Assembly: GCA_937922235.1 (NCBI GenBank)
Contig: CAKZVC010000071.1
Location: 1 to 35,028 of the forward strand
DNA length: 35,028 bases
Source of the DNA: an uncultured Acidimicrobiales bacterium
GTDB lineage: Bacteria > Actinomycetota > Acidimicrobiia > Acidimicrobiales > SHLQ01
Direction of reading: 5' to 3'
A model generated the notes under the pieces. That model saw nothing but the letters and a program-made list of their open reading frames with translations, searched no databases and was not told the DNA's origin. Made by a program: the position numbers and the translations under genes. Below, piece after piece: positions 7,899 to 16,024 of this stretch; position 1 is the stretch's first letter, and each line of letters starts with the position of its first letter.

Positions 7899-8729
7899 GT
7901 GAACGAAGAGTTACTCCGAAACAGCTTGGGCATCGACTTCGATCCCAGCGCTGTATTGGTGGCTGGCGGGCCAATCGTTGTGCGAATTTGCGGACTGACG
8001 TTGCTGTCGGTTGTGGCCGCCCGACTGGTCCGGCGCGCCTGTGACCGCATCGACAACGCCCGCACCCGGCGTCAGCTCGTCTTCTTCGCTCCAAAGCTCG
8101 TCCGCATCTTGGTCTTGGCCTTCGGACTCGAAATCGCGGGCGTCGACGTCACTGGCATGGCCGCCCTCCTCACTACCGTCGGGTTCACCGGCGCCGTAGT
8201 CTTCACCCCACTTGGTCAGAACATGGTTGCCGGCCTCGTCACCGCCATTGACGAGATCTACAAAGAAGGTGACATCATCGAGATCGATGGCGTGTCCGGG
8301 CGGGTGGTTTCACGCTCGCTTCTACGCACCGAGCTCGCACTGCCCGACGGCACGACCGCCTGGATTCCCAACGCCGAAGTCTCCGAGAACCGCACTCTCA
8401 ACCATTCCCGCCTAGGCGCCTACCGCATCTCCGTTGAGGTGCCCCTTGACTTCCAACCCGATCGCAAACGCGCCGAGCTGATCATGACCAGCGTCATTGC
8501 CGACCTCGAGTGGAATGTCGCCGGCCGGCGGCCAATGGTGTGCCTCGACGACATCGGCGGCGACGCCGTGCTCTTCCGGGTCTATGCGTGGATTGCTGAC
8601 CGGTCACAAGAGCCCATCTACCGGTCGCTTCTACTCACCGACCTCGTCGACGCGCTCGAAGATGCTGGCTTCTCCGTCGGGCACACGACAAACCTGTCGA
8701 TGCTCGCCGACGTCGAAGCCAGCAACTAG
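7899..8729 (+). CDS. MscS-family mechanosensitive channel / small-conductance ion channel
   Basis: 276 residues. Hydrophobic segments lie at ~20-42, ~65-85 and ~88-112. The last carries the glycine/alanine-rich pore-helix motif VGFTGAVVFTPLGQNMVAG, followed by the MscS beta-domain signature EGDIIEIDGVSGRV and WIPNAEVSENRTLNHS. MscS channels release solutes during hypo-osmotic shock; several actinobacterial members of this minimal size are uncharacterised. The start is GTG 7899 with GGGG at 7887-7890, 8 bases before it. The 3' end is convergent with the 1105-residue protein gene, with stops only 4 bp apart and no room for a terminator between them. Confidence 0.88.
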   Translation: MNEELLRNSLGIDFDPSAVLVAGGPIVVRICGLTLLSVVAARLVRRACDRIDNARTRRQLVFFAPKLVRILVLAFGLEIAGVDVTGMAALLTTVGFTGAVVFTPLGQNMVAGLVTAIDEIYKEGDIIEIDGVSGRVVSRSLLRTELALPDGTTAWIPNAEVSENRTLNHSRLGAYRISVEVPLDFQPDRKRAELIMTSVIADLEWNVAGRRPMVCLDDIGGDAVLFRVYAWIADRSQEPIYRSLLLTDLVDALEDAGFSVGHTTNLSMLADVEASN

Positions 8730-8733
8730 CGGG

Positions 8734-11700
8734 TTACTCGCAGGTGGTGTTCGTGGTGGCGTTGCCCTGACGGGAACGAATCACGTAATCGTCGTCATCG
8801 TCGGCGAACACGTCGGTGTAGGTGAGTGCACCGGTGTTTGTGAGCCAACCACCATTGCGGCGGACGATGTAGGTGTCTTCGCCGGGGATCTCGTCCCAGG
8901 TGAGCGTCACTGAGCCGTCGGCGTTTTCGACCGCTGTACAGGTCTGCCCGGTCGGAGGCGAGTCAACAATGACAATGTCGATTGGCGAACACACGGTGCT
9001 GGTTACCGTGCCGGCCAGGTTCGAACGAATCTCGTAGGTGTACGTGCCCGGGCCGGGGTTGCGCACTGAGGTCAACGTGTTGCCGAGTTCGCCAACATAG
9101 GTACCGTTGCGGCGCAAGTTGTAGGAGTTTTCACCTGCAATCGGATCCCACGTCAAGGTGATCGTGCTGTCGGCGTTGAGCACTGCAGAACACGTCTGGG
9201 CAACCGGCGGCGGACCATCGATCACGATGCCCGTCGGGTCACACGAGGTGGTCGTCTTCACGCCGTTGACCGTCGAGCGAACCGCGTAGTCCCACGTGCC
9301 AGCGCCGGGGTCATCCACGTAGCTGAAGGTGTTGCCAACAAAGGTCAGGTAGTTCCCGTCGCGGCGAACGCTGTAGCCGTTTGCGCCCGGGACAGCATCC
9401 CAGGTAACCAGGATGGTGTCGTCAGCGTTCAGCGTTGCCGTACACGTCTGCGCCACCGGTGCTGGCGGGTCGATGACGAGGCCGGTCGGGTTGCACGTGG
9501 TGTTCGTGACTACGCCGTCCTTGTTCGAACGGATCACGTAGTCCCAGGTGCCCTCACCTGGCGAGTCGCTGTACTCGAGCGTGTTGCCAGCGGAGGCCAA
9601 GTACGTTCCGTTGCGGCGAACGCTGTAACCGTTCTCACCAGGGATCGCGTCCCAAGCAAGATCGATCGACTCGTCATCGTTGAGCGTCGCCGAGCAGGTC
9701 TGCACGAAGGGCGCTGGCGGGTCAACCGTGACCGATGGGGTGCACGGAACGTCGACACGACCTGCAGGCGTAATAGCTCGGAGCTCATAGTCCCAGGTGC
9801 CTTCACCAGGCGCATCGAGATAGCTAGAGGAGGTCACATCGTTGTTCGTCGTAACCCATGCGCCGTTGCGGCGAAGCGTGTAGGTCGAGGCATCGCGCAC
9901 ATCGCTCCAGTCGACGAAGATGGTGTCGTCCGCAGTCACGGTTGCCACGCAGATCGGCGCCGGTGTTCCTTCAACCAAGCCGATCGTCCAGCCGAGGGCA
10001 GAGCGAGTGTGCAGGTCGCCAATGGCCACTCGTGCTGGGGAAGTGCCAGCTTCGGCCGTCGTCACGGACATGGTCGAGTTGATGTGGCCGCCGCCCAACC
10101 CAACAATGCTGCTTACGGTTGCTTCGTCAGCGGGGGCGGCAAGCGAAACGCCTGTGGCTGAGCGGTTTGCCCAATAGTGCACAATCGTCGAATCCGACGG
10201 CACGGTAATTGCGGGTGCGGTGTGCTGCGATGCCAACACTGGCTCGGCTACCGCAAACGACTGCAGCGGTGCAGCAGTGTCGAGGTAGCGATAGATCGAC
10301 AGCGTCAGCGTGCCCTTCACCCCGGGCTTGTCAGACAGGAAGTCCTCCTCGATCGACTGCGGTGCCGGGTTCACAAAGATCTCCGACTTCATCGAGCCGG
10401 CAACCTGGCTGTTCAACGACGTCCAACCCGCTGGCGGAGTAATGACCGCCGTCGCGTCCGCCATCGTCACAATCGCTATGCCGTAATCTCCGGAGTCGAT
10501 AAAGGATGCGCCCTGCGAGGTAAGCGTGCCCTGGCCCGTGTACGACAAGACGTCCACAACCTCAACCGGAAGGTCGTTTCGGTTGCCGTTCGTGACAACG
10601 ACTGGGTTCGACGTGGTTGCGCTCGCTCCAGCATTGTCGGTCACGGTCAACGTGGCCGTTGGTCGGTTCGCCAAGTCGGTCTTGGCGATAGTTACTTGTG
10701 GTTGCGACGATGTAATGCCATTGCCAAAGTCCCAGGCATAGCTCGCAACCGTGCCATCGGGGTCAGATGACGAGGCGCCGTCGAACACGCAGCTCACGCT
10801 GGTGCAGAAGTACGAGAACGTCGGGGCGGGGGACTGGTTGCCTATGCCAGGGCCGTTAAAGACCGCGAAGTGAGGCTGCACGACGCCACCGATTTGGACA
10901 AAGTCGCCGCCCACGGCAAGTCCGCTTGGACCGATATGCAGTTCCCACACGCCCCACGTGCTGTTCGCTCCAGGGTTCCAGGGTGCGAGTTCCCCAGTGA
11001 TTGGGTCGAACGCCGCCAACTTATTTCGGCGAACCGCGTTTGGGTTGTCGTCGCTTTCGAGGAACGGCCCGTTGTTGTCGATGTAGACGTACTCGCCATG
11101 GGTGCCGATGTAGACGAGGTCGTCGGTAGCAACAACCGCCTGGAAATCGCCTGAGTTGATACGACGCCAGAGCTGTTCGCCGGTGGTCGTGTCCCATGCC
11201 GTCAGCGAGTTTCCGCCCGCGCCAAGCGAACCAGCACCAGCGGCGTACAGAATCGTGCCGTCTGGCTTCATGCTCACTTCGTAGACCTTGAAGTTCGACT
11301 CCGGAGCCCACGCATCAGCCACGCCAGTTGCCGGGTTCACTGCGGCAATGCGCTTGTGTTCGACGCCATCGATCGTGGTGAAGTTGCCGCCCATGTAGAG
11401 GCGGGCCCCCTCGAGCTGAAGGTCGAGCACCTTGCCATCGAGGACTGGTGCGAATGCGGTATCGACGACGCCGTTCGAGTCGAGCTTGGCCAAGTGCGCT
11501 TGTGCGACGCCACCGATCGTCGTGAACGTTCCGCCGGCCCACACATTCGTGCCGTCAGTGGCAAGCGTGTCAACGGCAGCATCGGCGTCGGGGTCGAAAT
11601 TGTTGTCGACAGCGCCGGTTATCGGGTCGAGCTTGGCGATGCGGCTCGGGTAGCTGTTGTTGATTTTGAAGAACTTGCCGCCCACGTACACCGCGGAACC

Positions 11701-12051
11701 ATCGGGGGCTACCGCAATCGACAGGACTTCGCCGTTGACCTGCGGGCGCCACGTTTGGTCGAGGCGGCCCGTCGCCACATCGATCGCGGCTAAGTATGGC
11801 TGGGTCTCGCCGGCAACCGTTTGGAAGTTGCCACCGATGTAGTAACGGCCGTTTGCCTCCGCAATCGCATAGACCGGGCTCGAATCAGCTTCCGGATCAG
11901 AATCCGGGTCGATCGAGGCTGTGGCGCGAGGCGCGCTATCTGCTGCAACCGCTGCATCAGCAACGTTTGCGCCTATGAGCAAGAGAACTCCCATGAGTGC
12001 AGCGATCGTTCCTGCAAGTGAGAGGTGCCGCCACCGAAGAGTCGTGTTCAC
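8734..12051 (-). CDS. Large secreted propeller / PKD / FN3-repeat protein, 1105 aa
   Basis: Signal peptide at residues 1-~34 (LAGTIAALMGVLLLIGANVADAA). Residues ~50-400 carry propeller-type repeats (YYIGGNF, VYVGGKF, VWAGGTF, LYMGGNF, LAVGGDF). A PKD-like domain follows (~405-485, SDPDGTVASYAWDFGNG). Then comes a beta-rich region (~490-710), and finally five FN3-like repeats of ~80 residues (~715-1105), each with WD-x-(I/V)-PG, Y-x-(V/L)RR(N/D)G and a G-x-GT(W/Y)-x-Y turn. Each repeat starts with TC or IC and ends with a second Cys, so an end-to-end disulfide per repeat is likely. No sortase signal or membrane anchor is seen. The start codon is GTG at 12051. The gene diverges from an initiating sugar transferase, which fits an envelope or matrix role, but function is unproven. 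The same FN3-like unit occurs once in the 878-residue protein. Confidence 0.87.
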   Translation of the reverse strand: MNTTLRWRHLSLAGTIAALMGVLLLIGANVADAAVAADSAPRATASIDPDSDPEADSSPVYAIAEANGRYYIGGNFQTVAGETQPYLAAIDVATGRLDQTWRPQVNGEVLSIAVAPDGSAVYVGGKFFKINNSYPSRIAKLDPITGAVDNNFDPDADAAVDTLATDGTNVWAGGTFTTIGGVAQAHLAKLDSNGVVDTAFAPVLDGKVLDLQLEGARLYMGGNFTTIDGVEHKRIAAVNPATGVADAWAPESNFKVYEVSMKPDGTILYAAGAGSLGAGGNSLTAWDTTTGEQLWRRINSGDFQAVVATDDLVYIGTHGEYVYIDNNGPFLESDDNPNAVRRNKLAAFDPITGELAPWNPGANSTWGVWELHIGPSGLAVGGDFVQIGGVVQPHFAVFNGPGIGNQSPAPTFSYFCTSVSCVFDGASSSDPDGTVASYAWDFGNGITSSQPQVTIAKTDLANRPTATLTVTDNAGASATTSNPVVVTNGNRNDLPVEVVDVLSYTGQGTLTSQGASFIDSGDYGIAIVTMADATAVITPPAGWTSLNSQVAGSMKSEIFVNPAPQSIEEDFLSDKPGVKGTLTLSIYRYLDTAAPLQSFAVAEPVLASQHTAPAITVPSDSTIVHYWANRSATGVSLAAPADEATVSSIVGLGGGHINSTMSVTTAEAGTSPARVAIGDLHTRSALGWTIGLVEGTPAPICVATVTADDTIFVDWSDVRDASTYTLRRNGAWVTTNNDVTSSSYLDAPGEGTWDYELRAITPAGRVDVPCTPSVTVDPPAPFVQTCSATLNDDESIDLAWDAIPGENGYSVRRNGTYLASAGNTLEYSDSPGEGTWDYVIRSNKDGVVTNTTCNPTGLVIDPPAPVAQTCTATLNADDTILVTWDAVPGANGYSVRRDGNYLTFVGNTFSYVDDPGAGTWDYAVRSTVNGVKTTTSCDPTGIVIDGPPPVAQTCSAVLNADSTITLTWDPIAGENSYNLRRNGTYVGELGNTLTSVRNPGPGTYTYEIRSNLAGTVTSTVCSPIDIVIVDSPPTGQTCTAVENADGSVTLTWDEIPGEDTYIVRRNGGWLTNTGALTYTDVFADDDDDYVIRSRQGNATTNTTCE

Positions 12052-12192
12052 GATGAAACCAGTCCTATATATGCACGCAGACGTTTGCGATGTCTGGAGC
12101 CGCCGAGGGAGATCCTAGTCCCGAGAATAGATGACTGCATAGTGTTGTGACGTAAGCAATCAACCCCACAGAGTGTCGGTTTTGTAGTCCAA

Positions 12193-12233
12193 TACGCCCA
12201 GGCGTACACTCGGTTCTGTGGCGTAACGTTACG
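12193..12233. promoter_or_regulatory. Two inverted repeats in the divergent propeller/sugar-transferase region
   Basis: TACGCC-CA-GGCGTA (12193-12206) and the perfect palindrome CGTAACGTTACG (12222-12233) lie 15 bp apart in the 235-bp gap between two divergent genes. A TAGAGT hexamer at 12245-12250 is a possible -10 for the plus-strand gene, which would put the second palindrome over its -35 region. Binding by a repressor or activator is inferred from layout; the protein is not known. Confidence 0.4.
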
Positions 12234-12286
12234 TATTCGCCGCGTAGAGTGGCGGAACCAGCAACGTGGGTGAAGTAGGGCAGTCG

Positions 12287-12973
12287 GTGAGTAAAACCAG
12301 CGCAGCGAGAGAACAGATCTCGATCGTGCACTCTGATGATCTCAAGATCGTCCGCGACCGTTCGCGATACGAACGCCGCTTCAAGCGTCCCTTCGACCTT
12401 GTTGTTGGGAGCATCGTGCTCATGGGCGCCCTTCCCGTGATGGGTGCGATCGCCGTCGCCGTGCGCGTCGGCCTCGGCAAAGGCGTGCTCTACAGTCAGC
12501 AGCGTGCCGGAGCTGACGGAGCCCCGTTCACGATTTACAAGTTCCGCACCATGCGCCCCGATCGTCGCCAACGCGAGCTCGAATTCCCAGCCGACGAGGA
12601 TCGTCGCGGCGAAACCCACCACAAAGCCGATAACGATCCGCGCCACACCGGGCTCGGCCGCATCCTTCGCAAGCTCAGTCTCGACGAGCTTCCACAGCTA
12701 CTCAACGTCATGCGCGGCGAGATGAGTCTCGTCGGGCCTCGACCCGAAATGATCGATGTCGCCCGCCAACGCGGGTACCTCCATCACGTGCGCCACGACG
12801 TGAAGCCCGGAATGACCGGCCCCTACCAGACCTCGTTGCTTCGTTTGAACGGCGATCTGCGAGACGGCCTCGAATTGGATGCTGAGTACGTCAACAACCT
12901 GACGTTTAGCAACGACCTGCGCTATCTCCTGAAGACGTTCACTGTCTTCTTCGGTGACCCCACGGGCTCCTAG
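12287..12973 (+). CDS. Undecaprenyl-phosphate sugar-phosphate transferase (initiating, short form)
   Basis: About 228 residues. One N-terminal membrane helix (~residues 27-50 from this start) follows RRFKRPFDLVVGS. The catalytic domain of the Bac_transf family (PF02397) shows YSQQRAGADG, FTIYKFRTMRPD, the signature LRKLSLDELPQLLNVMRGEMSLVGPRPE, and PGMTGPYQ. These monotopic enzymes transfer a sugar-1-phosphate to undecaprenyl phosphate and start exopolysaccharide or glycan synthesis on the inner face of the membrane. An upstream GTG at 12266 is in frame, but AGTAGGG (12274-12280) lies 6 bases before GTG 12287, so I prefer that start. The rest of a glycan cluster is not adjacent; gmd, 4.5 kb away, could supply a GDP-sugar. 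Confidence 0.92.
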   Translation: MSKTSAAREQISIVHSDDLKIVRDRSRYERRFKRPFDLVVGSIVLMGALPVMGAIAVAVRVGLGKGVLYSQQRAGADGAPFTIYKFRTMRPDRRQRELEFPADEDRRGETHHKADNDPRHTGLGRILRKLSLDELPQLLNVMRGEMSLVGPRPEMIDVARQRGYLHHVRHDVKPGMTGPYQTSLLRLNGDLRDGLELDAEYVNNLTFSNDLRYLLKTFTVFFGDPTGS

Positions 12974-13078
12974 CCCCGTTTCCACTTCAGGTGAACTCGA
13001 CTCGATCGAACCTGAAGAACTCGTGAAAAACGTTGCCCTGCCGATGTTTGCGCGCCGTGCGTAGGCCATCATGGGTTC

Positions 13079-13453
13079 ATGCCAATGCGCCAAGACTGCA
13101 AGTACTTCGAGAGCCGCACGTACCCAACGGGCGACACCGTTCGCAAGTGCGATCTCGATCTCGCGCCTGAAGCACCTTGGCGTTGCCCAGATGACTGCCC
13201 CAAGTACGAACGTCGCATGGCCGACGTGGCATGGAACCACGGCACGCTCGTCACGCCCAAGACGCCCGAAGAGCCCCCTGGGCTTGGCGAGGACGACAGC
13301 ATTGCTGCGCTACTTGATGCGGCCGAAGACATCGTCAATGCGGCCGGTCCAGGCATCAAGGCTGAAGTTGACGAAGAGCGCTGGCGAGCGCAACAACAAG
13401 CGAACAAGAGCGGGCTGCGGCGGTTCTTCGACCGGCGAAAGAAACGTGACTAA
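13079..13453 (+). CDS. Small Cys4 protein upstream of sufD
   Basis: 124 residues. Four cysteines fall in the first 40 residues: C7 in DCKYFESRTY, C24 in RKCDLDLAP, and C36/C40 in WRCPDDCPKYERR, a plausible zinc- or Fe-S-binding knuckle. The remainder is charged and probably helical (AEDIVNAAGPGIKAEVDEERW), ending in a basic RRFFDRRKKRD tail. I recognise the style from uncharacterised actinobacterial proteins but can assign no function. It ends 55 bp before sufD on the same strand, so a link to Fe-S cluster biology is possible; the putative sufD promoter in that gap means co-transcription is not required. Confidence 0.75.
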   Translation: MPMRQDCKYFESRTYPTGDTVRKCDLDLAPEAPWRCPDDCPKYERRMADVAWNHGTLVTPKTPEEPPGLGEDDSIAALLDAAEDIVNAAGPGIKAEVDEERWRAQQQANKSGLRRFFDRRKKRD

Positions 13454-13494
13454 CGGCGTCCCATCCGACCCGGCTTAGATACCACTACTGACGA

Positions 13495-13500
13495 TAGTCT
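13495..13500 (+). promoter_or_regulatory. Putative leaderless -10 (TAGTCT) for sufD
   Basis: TAGTCT is followed by 8 bases and then ATG 13509, with no Shine-Dalgarno sequence. It supports ATG 13509 over the in-frame TTG at 13500, which would lie inside the hexamer. Confidence 0.5.
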
Positions 13501-13508
13501 TGGCACTT

Positions 13509-14753
13509 ATGCCAGACGCACAAACGCTCGCCCCTTGGCTCGAATCTGCGCGCTCAACCGCCGCTGCAGACCTCGCCAACGCTGAGGCCCCAACCGGACG
13601 TGAAGAGGTGTGGCGCTACACCCGTATCGCCGACATCGACCTCGCCAACTACTCGGTCCCTGACGCAGACGCCGGAACCTCCGTCGACCCGATTCCGCTC
13701 GACGGCGCCGCAGCCACGATCGTCATCCGCAACGGACGGATCGCCTCGATCGACCGCACCGACGCCCTTGGCAAGGCCACGGTCTCTACCGTGAGCGAAC
13801 ACGACGACGGTCAAACGATCCTCAACTCCGTCCGTGGCGAAGCGGTCGACGTTGTGGGTCACCTCCACGACGCACACGCCGGCGACATCATCGTCATCGA
13901 CGTACCCCGAGGTCACCACGTCGAAGCTCCTATCGCCATCGACGTCTACTCCGATGTTGAGGGTGGACTCACCTGCCCTCACACGATCGTCCGAGCCGCC
14001 AATGGCGCCTCGGTCACCGTGTTCGAGCGCCGCCGTTCGGGCGAAGCCGCCCAAATGGTCGTTCCCGTCGTCGAGCTCGACGCCGCCGCTGATGCCCGGG
14101 TCAACTACCTCGTTGCCCAACAGCTCGGCCTCAACACGATCTCGCTCGAACACCAAGCAGCAACCGTTGGACAACAGGCACACGCGGTCTGCTCAACGGC
14201 AGCCTTCGGTGGCTCCTACGCCCGAGTGCAAGCCGAGATGTCGCTTAACGGTCGAGGCTCGAGTGGCGACTTGTTGTCGGCCTACTTCGGTGACGGCGAG
14301 CAAATGCTCGACTTCCGCACCTTCCAGCACCACAACGCACCCGACACCACCTCGAACCTGCTGTTCAAGGGGGCCGTTACGGGCGAAGCGCAGTCGGTCT
14401 ATAGCGGCCTGATCAAGGTTGCTGAGAGCGCACCCGGAACCAACGCCTTCCAAACCAACCGAAACCTGAAGCTCTCCGAGGGTGCGTGGGCCTACTCGGT
14501 GCCCAACCTTGAGATCGAACAGAACCAGGTGTCGTGCAGCCACGCCTCAACCGTTGGCGAAATCGACGAGGACCAGCGCTACTACCTCGAGAGCAGGGGA
14601 GTGCCCACGACAGCTGCTGAACAGCTCCTCGTGTCCGGCTTCTTTGCCGAGGTCATTGGTCAGTTCCCCGTCGACGGCGTGAAGGCTGAGCTGCAGTCGT
14701 ACATCGACGATGCACTTGCCGCCGACCGAGCCGCCCAGGAGGCTGCAGCATGA
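13509..14753 (+). CDS. sufD: SufD, Fe-S cluster assembly scaffold subunit
   Basis: 414 residues. The N-terminus has the SufD-type EVWRYTRIADID segment (E. coli: EWRYT). The C-terminal beta-helix and cap include NLEIEQNQVSCSHASTVGEID, with the conserved SufD histidine in CSHAS, then YYLESRGV and LLVSGFFAEV. SufD pairs with SufB and SufC in the scaffold complex and is needed for iron acquisition. It is the first gene of an operon whose junctions all overlap by 4 bases (ATGA with the Rieske gene, GTGA between Rieske and sufC1), implying tight translational coupling. sufB is not part of this operon, which is unusual. Confidence 0.96.
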   Translation: MPDAQTLAPWLESARSTAAADLANAEAPTGREEVWRYTRIADIDLANYSVPDADAGTSVDPIPLDGAAATIVIRNGRIASIDRTDALGKATVSTVSEHDDGQTILNSVRGEAVDVVGHLHDAHAGDIIVIDVPRGHHVEAPIAIDVYSDVEGGLTCPHTIVRAANGASVTVFERRRSGEAAQMVVPVVELDAAADARVNYLVAQQLGLNTISLEHQAATVGQQAHAVCSTAAFGGSYARVQAEMSLNGRGSSGDLLSAYFGDGEQMLDFRTFQHHNAPDTTSNLLFKGAVTGEAQSVYSGLIKVAESAPGTNAFQTNRNLKLSEGAWAYSVPNLEIEQNQVSCSHASTVGEIDEDQRYYLESRGVPTTAAEQLLVSGFFAEVIGQFPVDGVKAELQSYIDDALAADRAAQEAAA

Positions 14754-15085
14754 GCGAATCAAAAACGGTGAAGCTCTGCGAGGTCGACTCGCTCGAACCT
14801 GGCAACATCACCACCGCCGACATCGACGGTCGCACCATTGCCTACGCGCGCATCGGCGACCAGTGGTTCGCGATCGACGATACGTGCAGCCATGCCAAGG
14901 TGTCGCTCTCTGAGGGCTTTCTCGAAGAAGACGACCTCGTCATCGAATGCCCGCTGCACGGAGCGTCGTTCTCGCTCGAGACCGGCGAAGCGCTGACGCT
15001 CCCGGCCATCAAGCCAGTTGCCAGCCACGCCATTGAAGTCAAAGACGGCGAAGTATTCGTCACCATCGAAGGAGACGAATCGTGA
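14750..15085 (+). CDS. Rieske-type [2Fe-2S] ferredoxin in the suf operon
   Basis: 111 residues. Cluster ligands are C46-x-H48 (TCSHAKV) and C67-x2-H70 (CPLHGASF), the small NirD/bacterial dioxygenase ferredoxin arrangement, with the usual spacing of about 18 residues between the two pairs. No membrane anchor. The gene overlaps sufD by 4 bases upstream and sufC1 by 4 bases downstream. Rieske ferredoxins sit in suf operons of many Actinobacteria, where they probably deliver electrons for cluster assembly or carry a nascent cluster; this role is inferred from context, not shown. Confidence 0.94.
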   Translation: MSESKTVKLCEVDSLEPGNITTADIDGRTIAYARIGDQWFAIDDTCSHAKVSLSEGFLEEDDLVIECPLHGASFSLETGEALTLPAIKPVASHAIEVKDGEVFVTIEGDES

Positions 15086-15900
15086 GCGAACTCGTCGTAA
15101 CCGACCTCCACGCCACCGTTGGCGGCAAGGAGATCCTCAAGGGAGTGTCCCTCACGATTCGCAGTGGCGAAGTCCACGCAGTCATGGGGCCAAACGGGTC
15201 GGGTAAGTCGACCCTGAGCCACGTCATCACCGGCAAGCCTGGCTACACCGTGACCGGTGGTTCCGTCACACTTGACGGTGTTGAGCTCCTCGAGCTCGCC
15301 GCGTGGGAGCGGGCCAAGGCTGGCCTCTTCCTCGCCATGCAATACCCAACCGAGGTACCGGGTGTGTCGCTCGAAGCCATGCTCACCGCGTCAGCGGTTG
15401 CTGCAGGCCGCGACGCTGACGTCATCAAGGCCAGCATCGCTGCTGAATCCGAGCGCATCGGCTTTGCCACCGACCTCATCACCCGCCCGCTCAACGTCGA
15501 CCTCTCCGGTGGCGAGAAGAAGCGCAATGAGACAGTGCAGCTCGGCGTGCTTGAGCCGAAGTTTGCCATCCTCGACGAGATCGACTCTGGTCTCGACGTC
15601 GACGCCATGAAGGCCGTAACCCGCCGGGTTGAAGAGGCCACTAACGCCGACGACAAGCCGCTCGGCGTGCTTGCGATCACGCACTACAAGCGTCTGTTCG
15701 AAGAGCTTGAACCCGACCACGTACACGTGTTTGCTGCTGGCGTTATCCAGAAGTCGGGCGGCCGTGAGCTTGCCGACGAACTCGAAGAGACCGGCTATGC
15801 CGAGTGGGCGCACCTCGTCGACCACAGCGCCCCAACCGCCTTCGATAACCCCTTCGGCGACACCACCTTCGCCGACGGTCTCAACCTCCACGAAGGCTGA
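15082..15900 (+). CDS. sufC: SufC ATPase, copy 1 (sufD operon)
   Basis: 272 residues, about 20 longer than usual through a C-terminal tail (after LVDHSAPTAFDN). Walker A GPNGSGKST, Q-loop AMQYPTEVPGVS, signature LSGGEKKRNE, Walker B with catalytic Glu FAILDEIDSGLD, D-loop SGLDVDAM, and H-loop ITHYKR are all intact. SufC drives conformational change in the SufBCD scaffold. GTG start at 15082 within the Rieske gene. A second, clearly different SufC is at 20389-21144, so this genome has two. Copy 1 is the more divergent from typical SufC (for example NETVQLGVLEP where NEILQMALLKP is usual). Confidence 0.95.
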   Translation: MSELVVTDLHATVGGKEILKGVSLTIRSGEVHAVMGPNGSGKSTLSHVITGKPGYTVTGGSVTLDGVELLELAAWERAKAGLFLAMQYPTEVPGVSLEAMLTASAVAAGRDADVIKASIAAESERIGFATDLITRPLNVDLSGGEKKRNETVQLGVLEPKFAILDEIDSGLDVDAMKAVTRRVEEATNADDKPLGVLAITHYKRLFEELEPDHVHVFAAGVIQKSGGRELADELEETGYAEWAHLVDHSAPTAFDNPFGDTTFADGLNLHEG

Positions 15901-15949
15901 GATTTGTGAAGGAAAAGGTACCCCACAGGGTCCAAATCCTTCACAAATC
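15901..15949 (+). terminator. Long hairpin after sufC1
   Basis: Arms GATTTGTGAAGGA (15901-15913) and TCCTTCACAAATC (15937-15949) pair perfectly over 13 bases. Inside them GGTACCC and GGGTCC pair with a small bulge around a CACA loop. The structure starts directly after the sufC1 stop and lies between convergent genes, so it probably ends both transcripts. Confidence 0.75.
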
Positions 15950-15955
15950 CGGGTG

Positions 15956-16023
15956 GCGATGACCTGGAGGGTCTGACCCCGAAAGCCGCGCGATGACCTG
16001 GAGGGTCTGACCCCGAAAGCCGC
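15956..16023. repeat. 34-bp tandem repeat, two exact units (REP-like)
   Basis: Two identical 34-bp units (15956-15989 and 15990-16023), each with the core GGGTCTGACCCC, an imperfect palindrome. The right end touches the stop region of the lipoprotein gene. The same tandem pair occurs in inverted orientation at 34968-35028 with 3 changes per unit. Confidence 0.93.
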
Positions 16024-16024
16024 G

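Noticed and set aside
8734..8800. Sortase or PEP-CTERM type anchor at the end of the 1105-aa protein
   Set aside because: The C-terminus is the last FN3-like strand (TTNTTCE) with no LPXTG, hydrophobic helix or basic tail.
15956..16023. 34-bp repeats as a CRISPR array
   Set aside because: Units are directly adjacent with no spacers, and there are no cas genes.
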